A DNA stretch of 64,000 nt from Rhizomys pruinosus. Taxonomy: Eukaryota > Chordata > Mammalia > Rodentia > Spalacidae. Made by a program: the position numbers and the translations under genes. The notes under the pieces were generated by a model that was given only the letters and a program-made list of their open reading frames with translations, did no database searches and was not told the DNA's origin. The stretch lies in the NCBI GenBank assembly GCA_009823505.1, contig VZQC01000350.1, forward strand, positions 10,123-74,122, read 5' to 3'. Shown one piece after another: positions 54,655 to 64,000 of this stretch. The stretch's first letter is position 1, and the number at the start of each line of letters is the position of its first letter.

Positions 54655-54790
54655 ACAATTTTCATACTAGCCCAATAAAGCAGGATTAATTTCTAACCAT
54701 CATCTTGCAGATGAGGAAACTGAGGCCCAGAAACAACTGTAGCTTCTAAGGTCACAGCACTCCTTGGCAAGTGATGAAGTGGGACCTAAC
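54655..54790 (-). mobile_element. MIR SINE
   Basis: Reversed MIR core: TTTCTAACCATCATCTTGCAG, GATGAGGAAACTGAGGCCC, AAGGTCACAGCAC, GATGAAGTGGGACC. Confidence 0.82.
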
Positions 54791-55407
54791 CATGAGCCAC
54801 CTGGTGACTAGACAGAGAATTTCCTGGGAGGGAAGAGTCTTGGAGCAAGTGACCGACAACAGACGCCGAGCCAGCATGTCCAAGGGTGGCCACAAATAAG
54901 TGGTCAGAAAGACTTTGAATACACAGCAGCTGGAGACCCAAAAGAGGTCACTCCTGTATGGTGGGAGGAGTCGTGCCACCTGAAGCAGGTGGCATGAACG
55001 AAGACAGGCCCTTTCTAGAAGTTTACTACTGACAGTGCTGTGGCTGAAGGGGACCTGAAGGGGTGGCATGACTACTCAGCACAGATGACAAAGGAAGACA
55101 GCATTTGAAACAGGCAAGCGGGAAGGCAAGCTGGAAAACCCCCAGAAGGCATAGGAAGGGTGAACTGCCTGTGTGTTACAGCCAGGTGGACAGGACATAA
55201 AGAGGCTGGGCAACTGAAAGGAGCCTGGAGCAGCGCCACAGGGCTTGACTGCAGGTTTCCAAGGGAGGGAAGACCATAAGAAGACTCATGTTGACTGTAA
55301 AGATGGTGCTGACAGTAATGCAGAGGACTGGTTAGTCAGAGACCTGCCTGAGATTTTGCTTTCAATCACATAAAGGAAGCTCATGAGGGCCTAGACTGGG
55401 TGGCCAT
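54791..55407. other. Unique or old repeat-derived sequence, no gene recognised
   Basis: A 105-codon minus frame (55069-54752) has no domain. Confidence 0.35.
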
Positions 55408-55424
55408 GAAATGTGTTGGATGAG

Positions 55425-55587
55425 CCGGGCATGGTGGCGCACATCTTTAATCCTAGCACTTGGGAGGCAGAGGTAGGCGGATCTTTGTGAGTTCAAGGCC
55501 AGCCTGGTCTACAGAGTGAGTTCCAGGCCAGCTGGGGCTACAGGGAGACCCTGTCTCGAAAAGACCAAAAGAAAAAAAAAAAGAAAA
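55425..55587 (+). mobile_element. B1 SINE
   Basis: Full-length B1 close to consensus. The perfect 17-bp target duplication GAAATGTGTTGGATGAG is at 55408-55424 and 55588-55604. Confidence 0.96.
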
Positions 55588-55604
55588 GAAATGTGTTGGA
55601 TGAG

Positions 55605-56180
55605 TGCAGTAGACAGAGTTACCAGCCTGGCAGTGGGAAGGAGAAAGGAAAGGAAAGACAAGGAGGTTTCCAGTTACCAGTTATGAATAAGAACACTCCT
55701 GATATCTGTATCCTACACGTCTAACAATGTTTTCATGGGTACTTCAAAGATCATGCATTCAAGATCATGTAAATAGAAATAATTTTACATGTTCCTTTCC
55801 AATATAGATGCATTATATTTCTTTTTCTTGCTTAATTGCTTGAGCTAGGATTTGCATATACCACATGCACACCATGATTACATACAACTGGCATAGTATC
55901 CATACACATAATAATACAATGTTCTCTCTCTCACACACACATACATATATACATATATACATACATACATGCACACACTCACTCACATAGTCACATGCAC
56001 AAAGTCCTTGAATTCAGAACATTTAGACTAAAATCTCACTCTCCTGAGTATGCCCTAAGGACACTTTCTATAATCCTCAAGGTCTCATCTATAAAGAACA
56101 CTAACATCTATCTAACCACTTCACAAGAATATTCAAGTCTGTTACACTTTATAGAATCCATGTTAAATAATAACATGGAG
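55605..56180. other. Unique sequence with a short CA/TA microsatellite
   Basis: Compound CACACA/ACATATAT repeat at 55927-55980. No gene recognised. Confidence 0.5.
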
Positions 56181-56800
56181 TTTTTTCAAAGCCAATTTTT
56201 ATTGAAGCTTTATGCGTTTCATACAAAATTTCAAATTAAATCTAGACCCGTGCACCCTCCCTACCCCCCCACCCCACCAGAGCTCATGCATTCTGCCAAA
56301 CATGTTTTTCATCTTTTTCTCAGTCTCTCTCAAAATTCTCGATGCAGAAGTTTACTGTTTCAAGCAGAAGTTCACCATTTCAGCCAGTTATTTGACGCAG
56401 TCTTTCTGTTATTGTTGTTGTTGTTGCTATTTCTTCCAATATGCATCACTCCAAAATATGCATATATGCATTCCACATATATCATAGGTTTTAGCATCTT
56501 CAGCTTATGATTTTTTTTCTTTATTCAGCTGAAAGATGTCATGTTTGGAGGCTCCTCCTTGGCAAGCCCAAACCACCATCAGTTCTGCCCTTGTGCTGCA
56601 CACTGGGGTTTTCCCTTCCCATGGTCACCAAATGAGGTCCAGTAAGCACCACATCCTGTCTTATCTTCTTGTACTGGTCCCCATGATACAGCCTGGGTAG
56701 TCCAACAATGGCAGTCTATGCTCTGAAGGGGCTGAAACCCCAGTAGTAGCCAGTCCACAAGTTGGATGTCTCAGCAGTCCCCATCTGGCACTGAAGGTTT
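56181..56800 (-). mobile_element. LINE-1 3' UTR, left arm of an inverted pair
   Basis: Reversed: AAAGCCAATTTTTATTG, GAGCTCATGCATTCTGCC, (TTG)n at 56410, CTGAAAGATGTCATGTTTGG, GGCAAGCCCAAACCACC and CCATGATACAGCCTGGG. Its reverse complement aligns along most of its length with 57520-58172. It may extend further right than 56800. Confidence 0.85.
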
Positions 56801-57504
56801 GGCGGATTCTTGGAGAGTCATGAGTCTTCAATCCATATTGGAAGGTTGAAAAGCTGTTATATCTTTGAAGGATGGCAAAAGCAGTAGCAGCCACAGGATA
56901 GCTGCACTTGCCAGTAAGACAGGCAAAACAACTGTGCTCTTTTGTCTTTTTTACTAAGATCTCAAGTTTTATACCCAAAGTACAATTTCTCAGGCCTTAC
57001 TATTTATTTATTTCTGGTTATACTTTCCTTTTGGATGTTTAAGGCCACAGAGTTACCCCAGATTAACCAAGGTTTTTGTTTTCTCAAGGTCAGTTGAGGA
57101 TCTGGTCTTCACAGGTCACTTAGGTTTTGGGGGAGGGAGGAAGCCTGTGGCTCCTTTTGGCTTTTCATTTACCAGTTCCATCCACTCGAGGACAAAGTCA
57201 GATCTTGATAGACCAGGCTTCCCTTTTTGAAGCATGAGCAGACTTTCCTCCTTATAGCCTGGACACTGGCTGAAGTCCCATTAATGGATCTCCAAGACCT
57301 CCCTGCACAGGAAGACTGGTGACTCAATTTGCAGGATATTTCAAGAGATGTCCCCATGCATAGTCCCCTGGGACTTAGTTGACCTCTGAGGGCAAGGAAC
57401 AAAGACCCTCAGCCAAATTGGTATGGACATTAAGTATGGTTGTTAAGTATCCAGAAAGGCTGTTACACCAGCCTGATACTTTTAACTACTGTGTAATATT
57501 TTAG
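56801..57504. other. Spacer between the two L1 3' UTR copies
   Basis: Partly perhaps more upstream L1 3' UTR of the left arm; otherwise unassigned. Frames of 105 and 77 codons on the minus strand have no domain. Confidence 0.4.
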
Positions 57505-57519
57505 AAAAGGCTTGGACAA

Positions 57520-58172
57520 GATGGGGACTACTGAGATATCTAGCGTGTGGACTGAGCTGCTGCTGGGATTTCAGACTCTTCAGAGTGTAGACTGCCATTA
57601 TTGAACTACCCAGGCTGTATCATGGAGGCCAGTGCAGGAAGATCAAGACAGGACACATGCTTGCTGGACCTCATTTGGGTGACCATGGGGGAGGGAGGGA
57701 CCCCAGTGTGGAGCAAGGAGGCAGGATTGATGGTTGTTTGGGCTTGCCAAGGAGGAACCTTCAAGCACTTCCTAGGGGGAAACGTGACATCTTTTAGCAA
57801 AAAACAAGCAAAAAAATCCTCCAACTCAGGTGATATGTGTATGTATGTATGTATGTATGTATTTATGTATGTGTATATTTATGTATACATATATATTGAA
57901 GCAATACAAGTTGGAGAGAACAACAACAACAAAAGAATGGGGGAGAAAAAAGACTGAAATAGTGAAGTTCTCCCCAAAACAATAAGCCTCTGCTTTGAAA
58001 AAAAAAAAAACTCTGGAAAGACTTAGAAAAAGATGCAAGACACACATGGCAGAGTGCAGGAACTCAGGTGGGGTGGGAAGCATGGAAAGGAAAGTGACTC
58101 TAAATTCAATTTAGAAATGATGTATAATGTATGGAAATGGTTTAATAACAATAAATTTTTTAAATGGTAAAT
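57520..58172 (+). mobile_element. LINE-1 3' UTR, right arm of the inverted pair
   Basis: GTGTAGACTGCCATTATTG, AACTACCCAGGCTGTATC, GGGCTTGCCAAGGAGG, a (TATG)n microsatellite at 57839-57875, GAGAACAACAACAACAAAAG and AACAATAAATTTTTT. The perfect 15-bp target duplication AAAAGGCTTGGACAA is at 57505-57519 and 58173-58187: a 5'-truncated insertion. Confidence 0.9.
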
Positions 58173-58289
58173 AAAAGGCTTGGACAAAAGCTCAAGCAGC
58201 TTTGTATAAGAAATACTAAGAAGCACTCCCATAAAATAAATACTGTGGTTAGACATAATGTCATAATGTCATGACAAACTAGTGTTTTC

Positions 58290-59672
58290 CTCATTCTTTT
58301 GATCTTATATTCCTCTAAAATATGCATATATACCCTCCACCCATATGCCAAAAATTCCTAACTCTGAAAATAAATGGTAGCTTAGTTCTAGAACCTGTTA
58401 AGGGATTCACAATATAAGAGCACAGTTGTTTTCAGATCACAAGGAATATAACTTAACATTGTTCAGTTTGCCTTACAACTAGGTACTTGATGCTAGCATC
58501 CAGATGAGGGATACCATTCATCTTTTGTTTTTCTGGGACTGTGTTACTTCACGAAACATAATATCTTCTAGTTCCATCCATTTACCTGCAAAGTTCACGA
58601 TATCATCTTTCTTTACTGTTGCATAGAACTCCATTGTGTAGATGTACCACATTTTCTCTATCCACTCATCAGTTGAGGGGCACTTGGGTTGGTTCTAGCT
58701 CTTTACTATTGTGAAGAGAGCTGCAATAAATAGGGCTGATGTATCTCTGTGGTAAGATGAGTCTTGTGGGTACATACCCAGGAGTGGTATGACTGGGTCA
58801 GGTGGCAAGCTCATTTTGAATCTTTTAAGGGTTCTTCACACTGCTTTCTATAGTGGTTCATTCCCACCAGCATGAGTGTTCCCCTTTCCCCACAACCTCT
58901 CCAGCACTTGGTATCATTTGTTTTCTTGATCTAGCCAGTCTTATCAGAGTGAGATGATATCTTAAAGTGATTTTAATTTGCATTTCCTTAATTATTAATG
59001 ATGTGGAACACTTTTTAAGATGTTTTTCAGCCATCTCTAATTCCTCACTTGTGAAGTCTCTGTTCAGCATGAAGTCTCTGTTCAGCTCTTTGCTCCATCT
59101 TTTGAGTGATTCGTTTTCTTCTTTGTTTTTTGAGTAGTTTATATATTCTGGAAATCAATGCTTTGTCAGATGTATCTGCGGTGAAGGTTTCCTCCCACCC
59201 TGTGGGTTTTCTCTTCCTTTATTGTTTCTTTTGATGTACAGAAGCTTTTGAGTTTAATGAAGTCCCATTTGTCAATTGTCAACCTTATTTCCTATGCAGC
59301 TGCTAATTTAGGAAATCTTTTCCTATGATTATGTTTTGTAGTCTGCTGCCAACTTTTTCTTCTATCACCTTCAGAGTTTTGGGTTTCCTGTTGAGGTCTT
59401 TGATCCATTTGGAGTTGACTTTTGTACAGGGCAAGAGGTAGGGGTTTAACTTTATACTTCTACAAGTGGTGATCCAGTTTTGCCAACACCATTTGCTGAA
59501 GATGCTGTCTTTCCTCCATTGTGTCTTCTTGGCCCCCTTGTCAAATATGAGGTGGCTGAAATTGTATGTGCTCGAGTCTGGATCTTCAGTTTTGTTCCAT
59601 TGGTCAACAGGTCTGTTTTTGTGCCAGTACCAAGCTGTTTTTATAATGATAGCCCTGTAGTATAGTTTGAAG
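58290..59672 (-). pseudogene. LINE-1 ORF2 C-terminus and part of 3' UTR
   Basis: Reversed: UTR text at 58290-58530, the ORF2 end near 58540, then upstream coding to [24 protein letters not shown] at 59672. The frame 59740-59303 stays open for the [25 protein letters not shown] region; stops and a 17-bp tandem duplication (GAAGTCTCTGTTCAGC at 59056 and 59075) break the rest. It joins an inverted L1 5' UTR at 59673. Confidence 0.88.
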
Positions 59673-60280
59673 TCTGTCTTGTGTGGCTGTGGGGGCGGAG
59701 TGACCCTGCTAGCTGGTATAAAAGGTGGGCCTGTTGCCACTGTGAGACTTCAGTGCACAGAGCTTAGATTGGGGATTTCCCAGGACTACCTGAAGCTAAG
59801 AGAGGCATCCCCACCCCCCCTCCATGCCAACTGGAATTGCTGAGGCAGTGTCCAAGTGCAACCACAATAGTGATTCTAGGGCACAAGGCAAGGCAATAAA
59901 TGAAACAGTGAACCTGAGACAACTCTAGTCCCTCATCACCAAGCCCTAGAAACAACCTAGAGAAACTGACTGGCAGGAAGCAGAGTGAGCACAGTGCTCA
60001 GCAGGGTACTGACTGGGATGTTCCCTACCTGGTTTTTGGAGAACCTTCAGAACAGAAAGGGAAGAGTGAATTAGACTTCCAATATATAACCAAAATTGAA
60101 AACCTGAAACCTAGACAAGTCAACACTCCATAAACAAGGAGAAAAAAAAAAGCCATCTGAACCCTTCAACACAGTGAAGAGGCATCTGAGATTCACATTA
60201 GAGTACAGGCAAGGGGAAACCCACATGCCAAGGGTGCAACAAAGGAACAACATGGGAAAAGGGCAGAATAATTCCAAAAT
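59673..60280 (+). promoter_or_regulatory. Inverted LINE-1 5' UTR with GC box and TATA-like box
   Basis: Plus-strand L1 leader directly abutting the minus-strand ORF2. GGGGGCGGAG at 59691-59700 and GGTATAAAAGG at 59715-59725 repeat the motif pair of the 200-bp monomers at 11.2 kb. The sequence ends in the ORF1 start context AACATGGGAAAAGGGC near 60249. This fits a twin-primed L1 whose inverted part is the extreme 5' end, with ORF1 and most of ORF2 lost. Confidence 0.8.
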
Positions 60281-60342
60281 GTTAACATGAAGTTTTATAA
60301 CATTGTTGGTGCTGATGATTGCCAATTTTAAAATTCAAAACA

Positions 60343-60500
60343 GTCAGAAATGGTGGCTCAAGCCTTTAATCCCAGCACTTGGGAGGCAGAGGCAGGCAGA
60401 TCTCTGTGAGTTCAAGGCCAGCCTGGTCTGCATAGTGAGTTCCAGAACAGCTAGGGCTGCAGGGAGACCCTGTCTCAAAAAAGACCCCCCCCAAAAAAGT
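60343..60500 (+). mobile_element. B1 SINE
   Basis: Full-length B1 (TGGTGGCTCAAGCCTTTAATCC to CCCTGTCTCAAAAAAGACC) with a C8 run in the tail. Confidence 0.93.
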
Positions 60501-62240
60501 CAAAATCTACAGGGTTCTATAAACTAGCTATGAGTTGAGGCAAAAGCAAACCTATGCTTGTGGTGCTGTCAGCACGCATGTGAAGGATGAAAGTTTAACT
60601 TTCCTAAATAACCCATTTCAGATTTCTCTTATTAGTCATTAGTGTAAGAAACCTAAAAATATCTAGTGCCCAAAGCATACAGTATACAAAATCAACTGTT
60701 ATACACCAATGTGCAATTTTGAAAATCAAAAATGTATTCAAGCAAAGTATCATGCAGTTCTTTTGGCTTTTCAAAACCTGAAGATACCACTTCAACTCGG
60801 AGTATTTCGGCAATGAGAAATAATAGCAAGAGCAGCAGATTACACCACAGTTGATAAAACCCAATCCAGGTTCCTAAGGGTCTGCATGGACGGTTGTACA
60901 CTTGGAGGGCATTTCCTAGAATTCCGTGAGTCAAATGCAATTCAACTGCAGATCTAACGCACTGATAGAAACTGCACCTCACTGCAGCACACTTCAGCCA
61001 TCCACCTTATCAACTGCAGCTCTAACACACTCACAGAACCTGCACCTCACTGCAACACACTGCAGTCATCCACCATACCACAGTCAAATTTTGTGGTAAG
61101 ATATCAGAGAAAAGTCAGCTAATGAAAGGAAAGTCATCCACCATACCACATAGTAGCAAGGTGAAAACCCCAGATGAATCAGGCCCTGTATATAAGCAAA
61201 TGTCTCAGGAGGAGTAAAAAATGCATGCTATTAAATACTGAACATAGTATTTTCCTTCACGATATTCATCTGTTCTTCAAAACATTTCTCTCCTGAACTA
61301 TAATCTATGTCCCGTCCTGTTATGTAGCCATTTCCTTGGAAATAGAACATTCTATCCTGGAAGGAAGCTCCGGGAGAGTCAGGAAGTAAGCAACTCACTA
61401 ATCTCACTAGTGCCTAAAATTTACAAGATGAAGAAGGCCCTCCCCAAGGTTATATAAGCAGTAACCATTTGGGGAGAGAGTTTTCCACTGGGTAAGTTGC
61501 TTGCAAAAGCCTGTCTGATCAGCAACCGGCTTCAAGTCCACAGGGAGCACTAGGGATGCAGATTTTGTGAGTCCTCACTCAGCTGGGACAGGCTTTTGAG
61601 TCATCCACACCCCTATCAGTGACCTCTCTCATGGGTGAACCCAACCCGAGAAACTTGCTGCTCTCCCTAAGCAGTATTCGGATAGAAACATTCCTTTGGT
61701 CTGTCACTAGTGCACTATCTTGGGAGTAGACATTTGTTCCCATCTCCCTAGGAAAAGCCATACAACATATAGGAAAGGGGCCATTTCTTCAGTATTCATC
61801 TTTTCATTGCCTAGTGTCTAGCACACAAATTTCTGGTGACTAAAAACAGTGTGCAGAGTTTCATAGGGGGAGGCACTTGAAGTATAACTTTACAATGATT
61901 CCTCAATAGCTGGAAAGGACATGACAGAGGAGAATGCACAGGGCAGGTTGAGCATAAGGACAAGTGCACGGCTTAGACCACTTCAACAGACACTGATAAA
62001 TGCTATGACAACATATATCTCTGTGTACCAAACTTCATTACACAGATACATTCCCAAGCCATACTTCTAGAACTTGATAGTAATTTATAGAAAAAGAGCA
62101 TTAACATCCTTTTTTGCCAAAAATTCTAGTAAGTCATTACAACTCAGATGCTTAAAATGTCCTGGCTTAAAAGGAAGCTATTAAGATGTATGAAATATAG
62201 ACAAATGTAAAGAGCTTTTAAAAAGTATTTCACTTAATGT
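60501..62240. other. Unique sequence with a local tandem repeat, no gene recognised
   Basis: Apart from the 68-bp tandem repeat listed separately I see no repeat family. Frames up to 96 codons (60982-60604 minus) have no domain. Confidence 0.4.
60942..61077. repeat. 68-bp tandem duplication with a third partial copy
   Basis: TCAACTGCAG(A/C)TCTAAC(G/A)CACT starts at 60942 and 61010, and both units end CATCCACCnTA. AGTCATCCACCATACCAC occurs again near 61131. Confidence 0.85.
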
Positions 62241-62619
62241 TCTTATTTGCTTTCAATTCCAGGGAAAAAACACTCTGACTAGTACCAACTTGGAATTTCA
62301 GCTCACATCTCCCAGGTCACATGGTTCATCACTAAGGGAGCCCAAGGTAGGAACTCCGGGCAAGAACCTGGAGGTAGAAGCTGAAGCACAGGCCATGGAG
62401 GAACGCTGCTTACTGGCTTGCTCCCCTGGCCCATGCTCAGCCTGCTTTCTTATACAATACAGAACAACCTACCCAGGGGTGGTATCACCCACAGTGGGCT
62501 CCCTCCCGCATCACCCAACAATCAAGAAAACAGCCCACAGACATGTCCACAGGCCAGTCCAATGGAGGAAATTCCCTCAACTCAGGTATGTCAAGTCAAC
62601 TCTAACACTATCCAGCACA
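62241..62619 (-). mobile_element. MT-like MaLR LTR (3' LTR of the element below)
   Basis: Reversed LTR: GGAAAAAACACTCTGAC, ACATCTCCCAGGTCAC, CCATGGAGGAACGCTGCTTAC, CCTACCCAGGGGTGG, ending ACTATCCAGCACA. It matches 63751-64000 closely, so the two are sister LTRs. Confidence 0.85.
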
Positions 62620-63750
62620 ATTAACCCCTTATTAACTTGACACGCAAAATACATTACTATTAAACCATAACTTTTCCATTTCTTTCCCCCCAAGATATAA
62701 TGTTAACATTAATATCACAACATAAGACAATACAACCTTAAAAGCCCCACAGTCCTTAAAAAAAAATCCAACCACTTAAAAGTTCACAGTCTCTTTTAGA
62801 AGTCTCTTAACTGTGGGCTCCTATAAAATACAAAACAAGTACTGTCTTATTACAAAAGGGAAGAATCAGGCACAGCTGAGCAAACCTAAGTCCAACAAGG
62901 TAGCTCAAGGCTGGACACACTCGTGGTCCTCTTGCAACCTCACCTCTTGGTCTCCGCCATCCACAGCACACATAGCCCTCTCACAGGCCCAGGCCAGCTC
63001 CATTCCACACCTGCCACTGCCCTTGGTGGTCATCCCATGGTCCTGGCATCTCCACAAAACTGAGGTCTCCACTGAAACTGAGGCTGCACCTCCACTAATG
63101 AGCTCCTCTGGCCTCTCCTGGTGCAAAGCCTTGGATCCTCTCCATAATGCCTAGAATCCTGGGATCTTCACTGCAACTGAGGTGCACCTTCACCAATGGC
63201 CTTTCCTGGCATCTCACAGTGCCAAGCCTCAGCTTCCCTCTGTGACCCCTTCACATTTCAACACCAGAACCATGAAGAAGACTCCCACATACCACCAAGT
63301 CCCACTTCCAGCTTGAGAAGGAGGCTCAGGCCCTCTCTGGACCACAGCTTCTGTTTACTGACCCTGAGGAAATTCTTCCCAGATTTTCACCTCATTGAGG
63401 CTGATCCTTTGTTATAGCTAATTGTTCACACCCAGCCAATCAGAACCAACCATCCCAGCAAAACAAAGGTTCCACTTCAGGTTCTGGTCTCTCCTTACTC
63501 ACAGCCGACCAGAACCCACAGATTCTCATTTCAAAATAGAATACAACAGCCCTGATGGTCTCTGCTTCCCTCTGAAGCTTTGTAAGCCAGGCCTCCATTG
63601 TCTACAACTCTTTCAGAATAAGTGTTCCAAGTTCTACAGCAACAAACTCTAAGTACTCAATGGCTTTTCCAAAGTTCCAAGCACTTCCACACTTCTCCCC
63701 AAAACACACAGGTCAGGTCTGTCACAGAAATAGCCCACTCTCTTGTACCA
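62620..63750 (-). mobile_element. MaLR internal region with tRNA-Leu-like primer-binding site
   Basis: 1.1 kb between two matching LTRs. At its 5' end on the minus strand (63750-63734) lies TGGTACAAGAGAGTGGG, resembling the tRNA-Leu-type primer-binding site of ERVL/MaLR elements. Frames are at most 116 codons and show no gag or pol domain, as usual for non-autonomous MaLRs. An ancient relic with no intact viral gene. Confidence 0.78.
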
Positions 63751-64000
63751 ATTTCTATTCTCCTTTGCTTTCCTTGCTGTGACAAAACACTCTAACCATA
63801 CCAACTTGGGGAGGAAAGGGTTTATTCATCTTACATCTCCCAGGTCACAGTTCATCACTAAAGGAACCCAAGGTAGGAACTCAGGGTAGGAGGAACACTG
63901 CTTATTGATTTGTTCCCCTGGCCCATGCTCAGCATGCTTTCTTACATAATACAAGACCGACTTCCCAGAGGTGGCATCATCCACAGTGGGCTGAACCCTC
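63751..64000 (-). mobile_element. MT-like MaLR LTR (5' LTR), cut by the window end
   Basis: Reversed: TTGCTGTGACAAAACACTC, GGGGAGGAAAGGGTTTATTC, ATCTCCCAGGTCACAG, GCTCAGCATGCTTTC. It continues beyond 64000. Confidence 0.85.

Noticed and set aside
57839..57900. Regulatory TATA cluster
   Set aside because: It is a (TATG)n/(TATA) microsatellite inside an L1 3' UTR copy.
62620..63750. Retroviral gag or pol gene
   Set aside because: No frame above 116 codons and no motif; this is the noncoding interior of a MaLR.

Overview
This is a 64 kb piece of a rodent nuclear genome. I recognise no host protein-coding exon, tRNA, rRNA or CRISPR array in it. It is dominated by retrotransposons. B1, B2, B3-like, B4-like and ID SINEs together with ORR1/MT-type ERVL-MaLR LTRs place it in the mouse-related clade (muroid or close). 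The young B2 family differs from the Mus, Rattus and cricetid forms I know: it has a GGCCTAGCGGTTAAGAGCG head and a 3' half ending in GCAGACAGTACATTCATACACAT. An earlier-branching muroid or dipodoid lineage such as a mole-rat or jerboa relative is my guess, with low certainty. Ancient pieces (MIR, old L1, MLT1-like LTR) lie between the younger ones.

Layout. 1-3.4 kb: simple repeats and SINEs. 3.4-8.0 kb: a plus-strand LINE-1 with 5' UTR, broken ORF1, a B2 and a B1 stacked in ORF2, a large ORF2 deletion and a second L1 tail nested in it. 8.0-12.5 kb: an MT-like LTR opened by an L1, which is itself opened by a second L1 with tandem promoter monomers; B1 and B2 then landed on the same target site. 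13.6-15.0 kb: an old L1 with a near-perfect hairpin. 15-21.5 kb: mostly unique sequence. 21.8-23.4 kb: a 5'-inverted L1. 25.6-29.1 kb: an L1 with 89-bp promoter repeats and an RT-deleted ORF2. 29.5-33.2 kb: an L1 RT fragment followed by an ancient L1 carrying several SINEs. 33-40 kb: SINE clusters and L1 tails. 40-47 kb: relatively repeat-poor, AT-rich sequence with MIR and MLT1-like relics; the best place to look for conserved regulatory DNA. 47-48.1 kb: a long purine tract and a complete ORR1 LTR. 51.2-52.1 kb: an L1 ORF2 fragment. 56-60.3 kb: inverted L1 3' UTRs and a twin-primed L1 with a TATA-bearing 5' UTR. 62.2-64 kb: a MaLR element with LTR, internal region, primer-binding site and a second LTR cut by the window end.

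No operon or pathway is present. What these elements share is insertion by L1 machinery: target-site duplications, poly(A) tails, 5' truncation and inversion, and nesting. Every L1 copy is visibly disabled by stops, frameshifts, deletions or lost reverse-transcriptase residues. The most informative features are the nested target-site duplications, which give the order of insertion, and the two kinds of tandem L1 promoter repeat (200 bp and 89 bp). All family names come from memory of consensus sequences without a database search, so subfamily labels are approximate.
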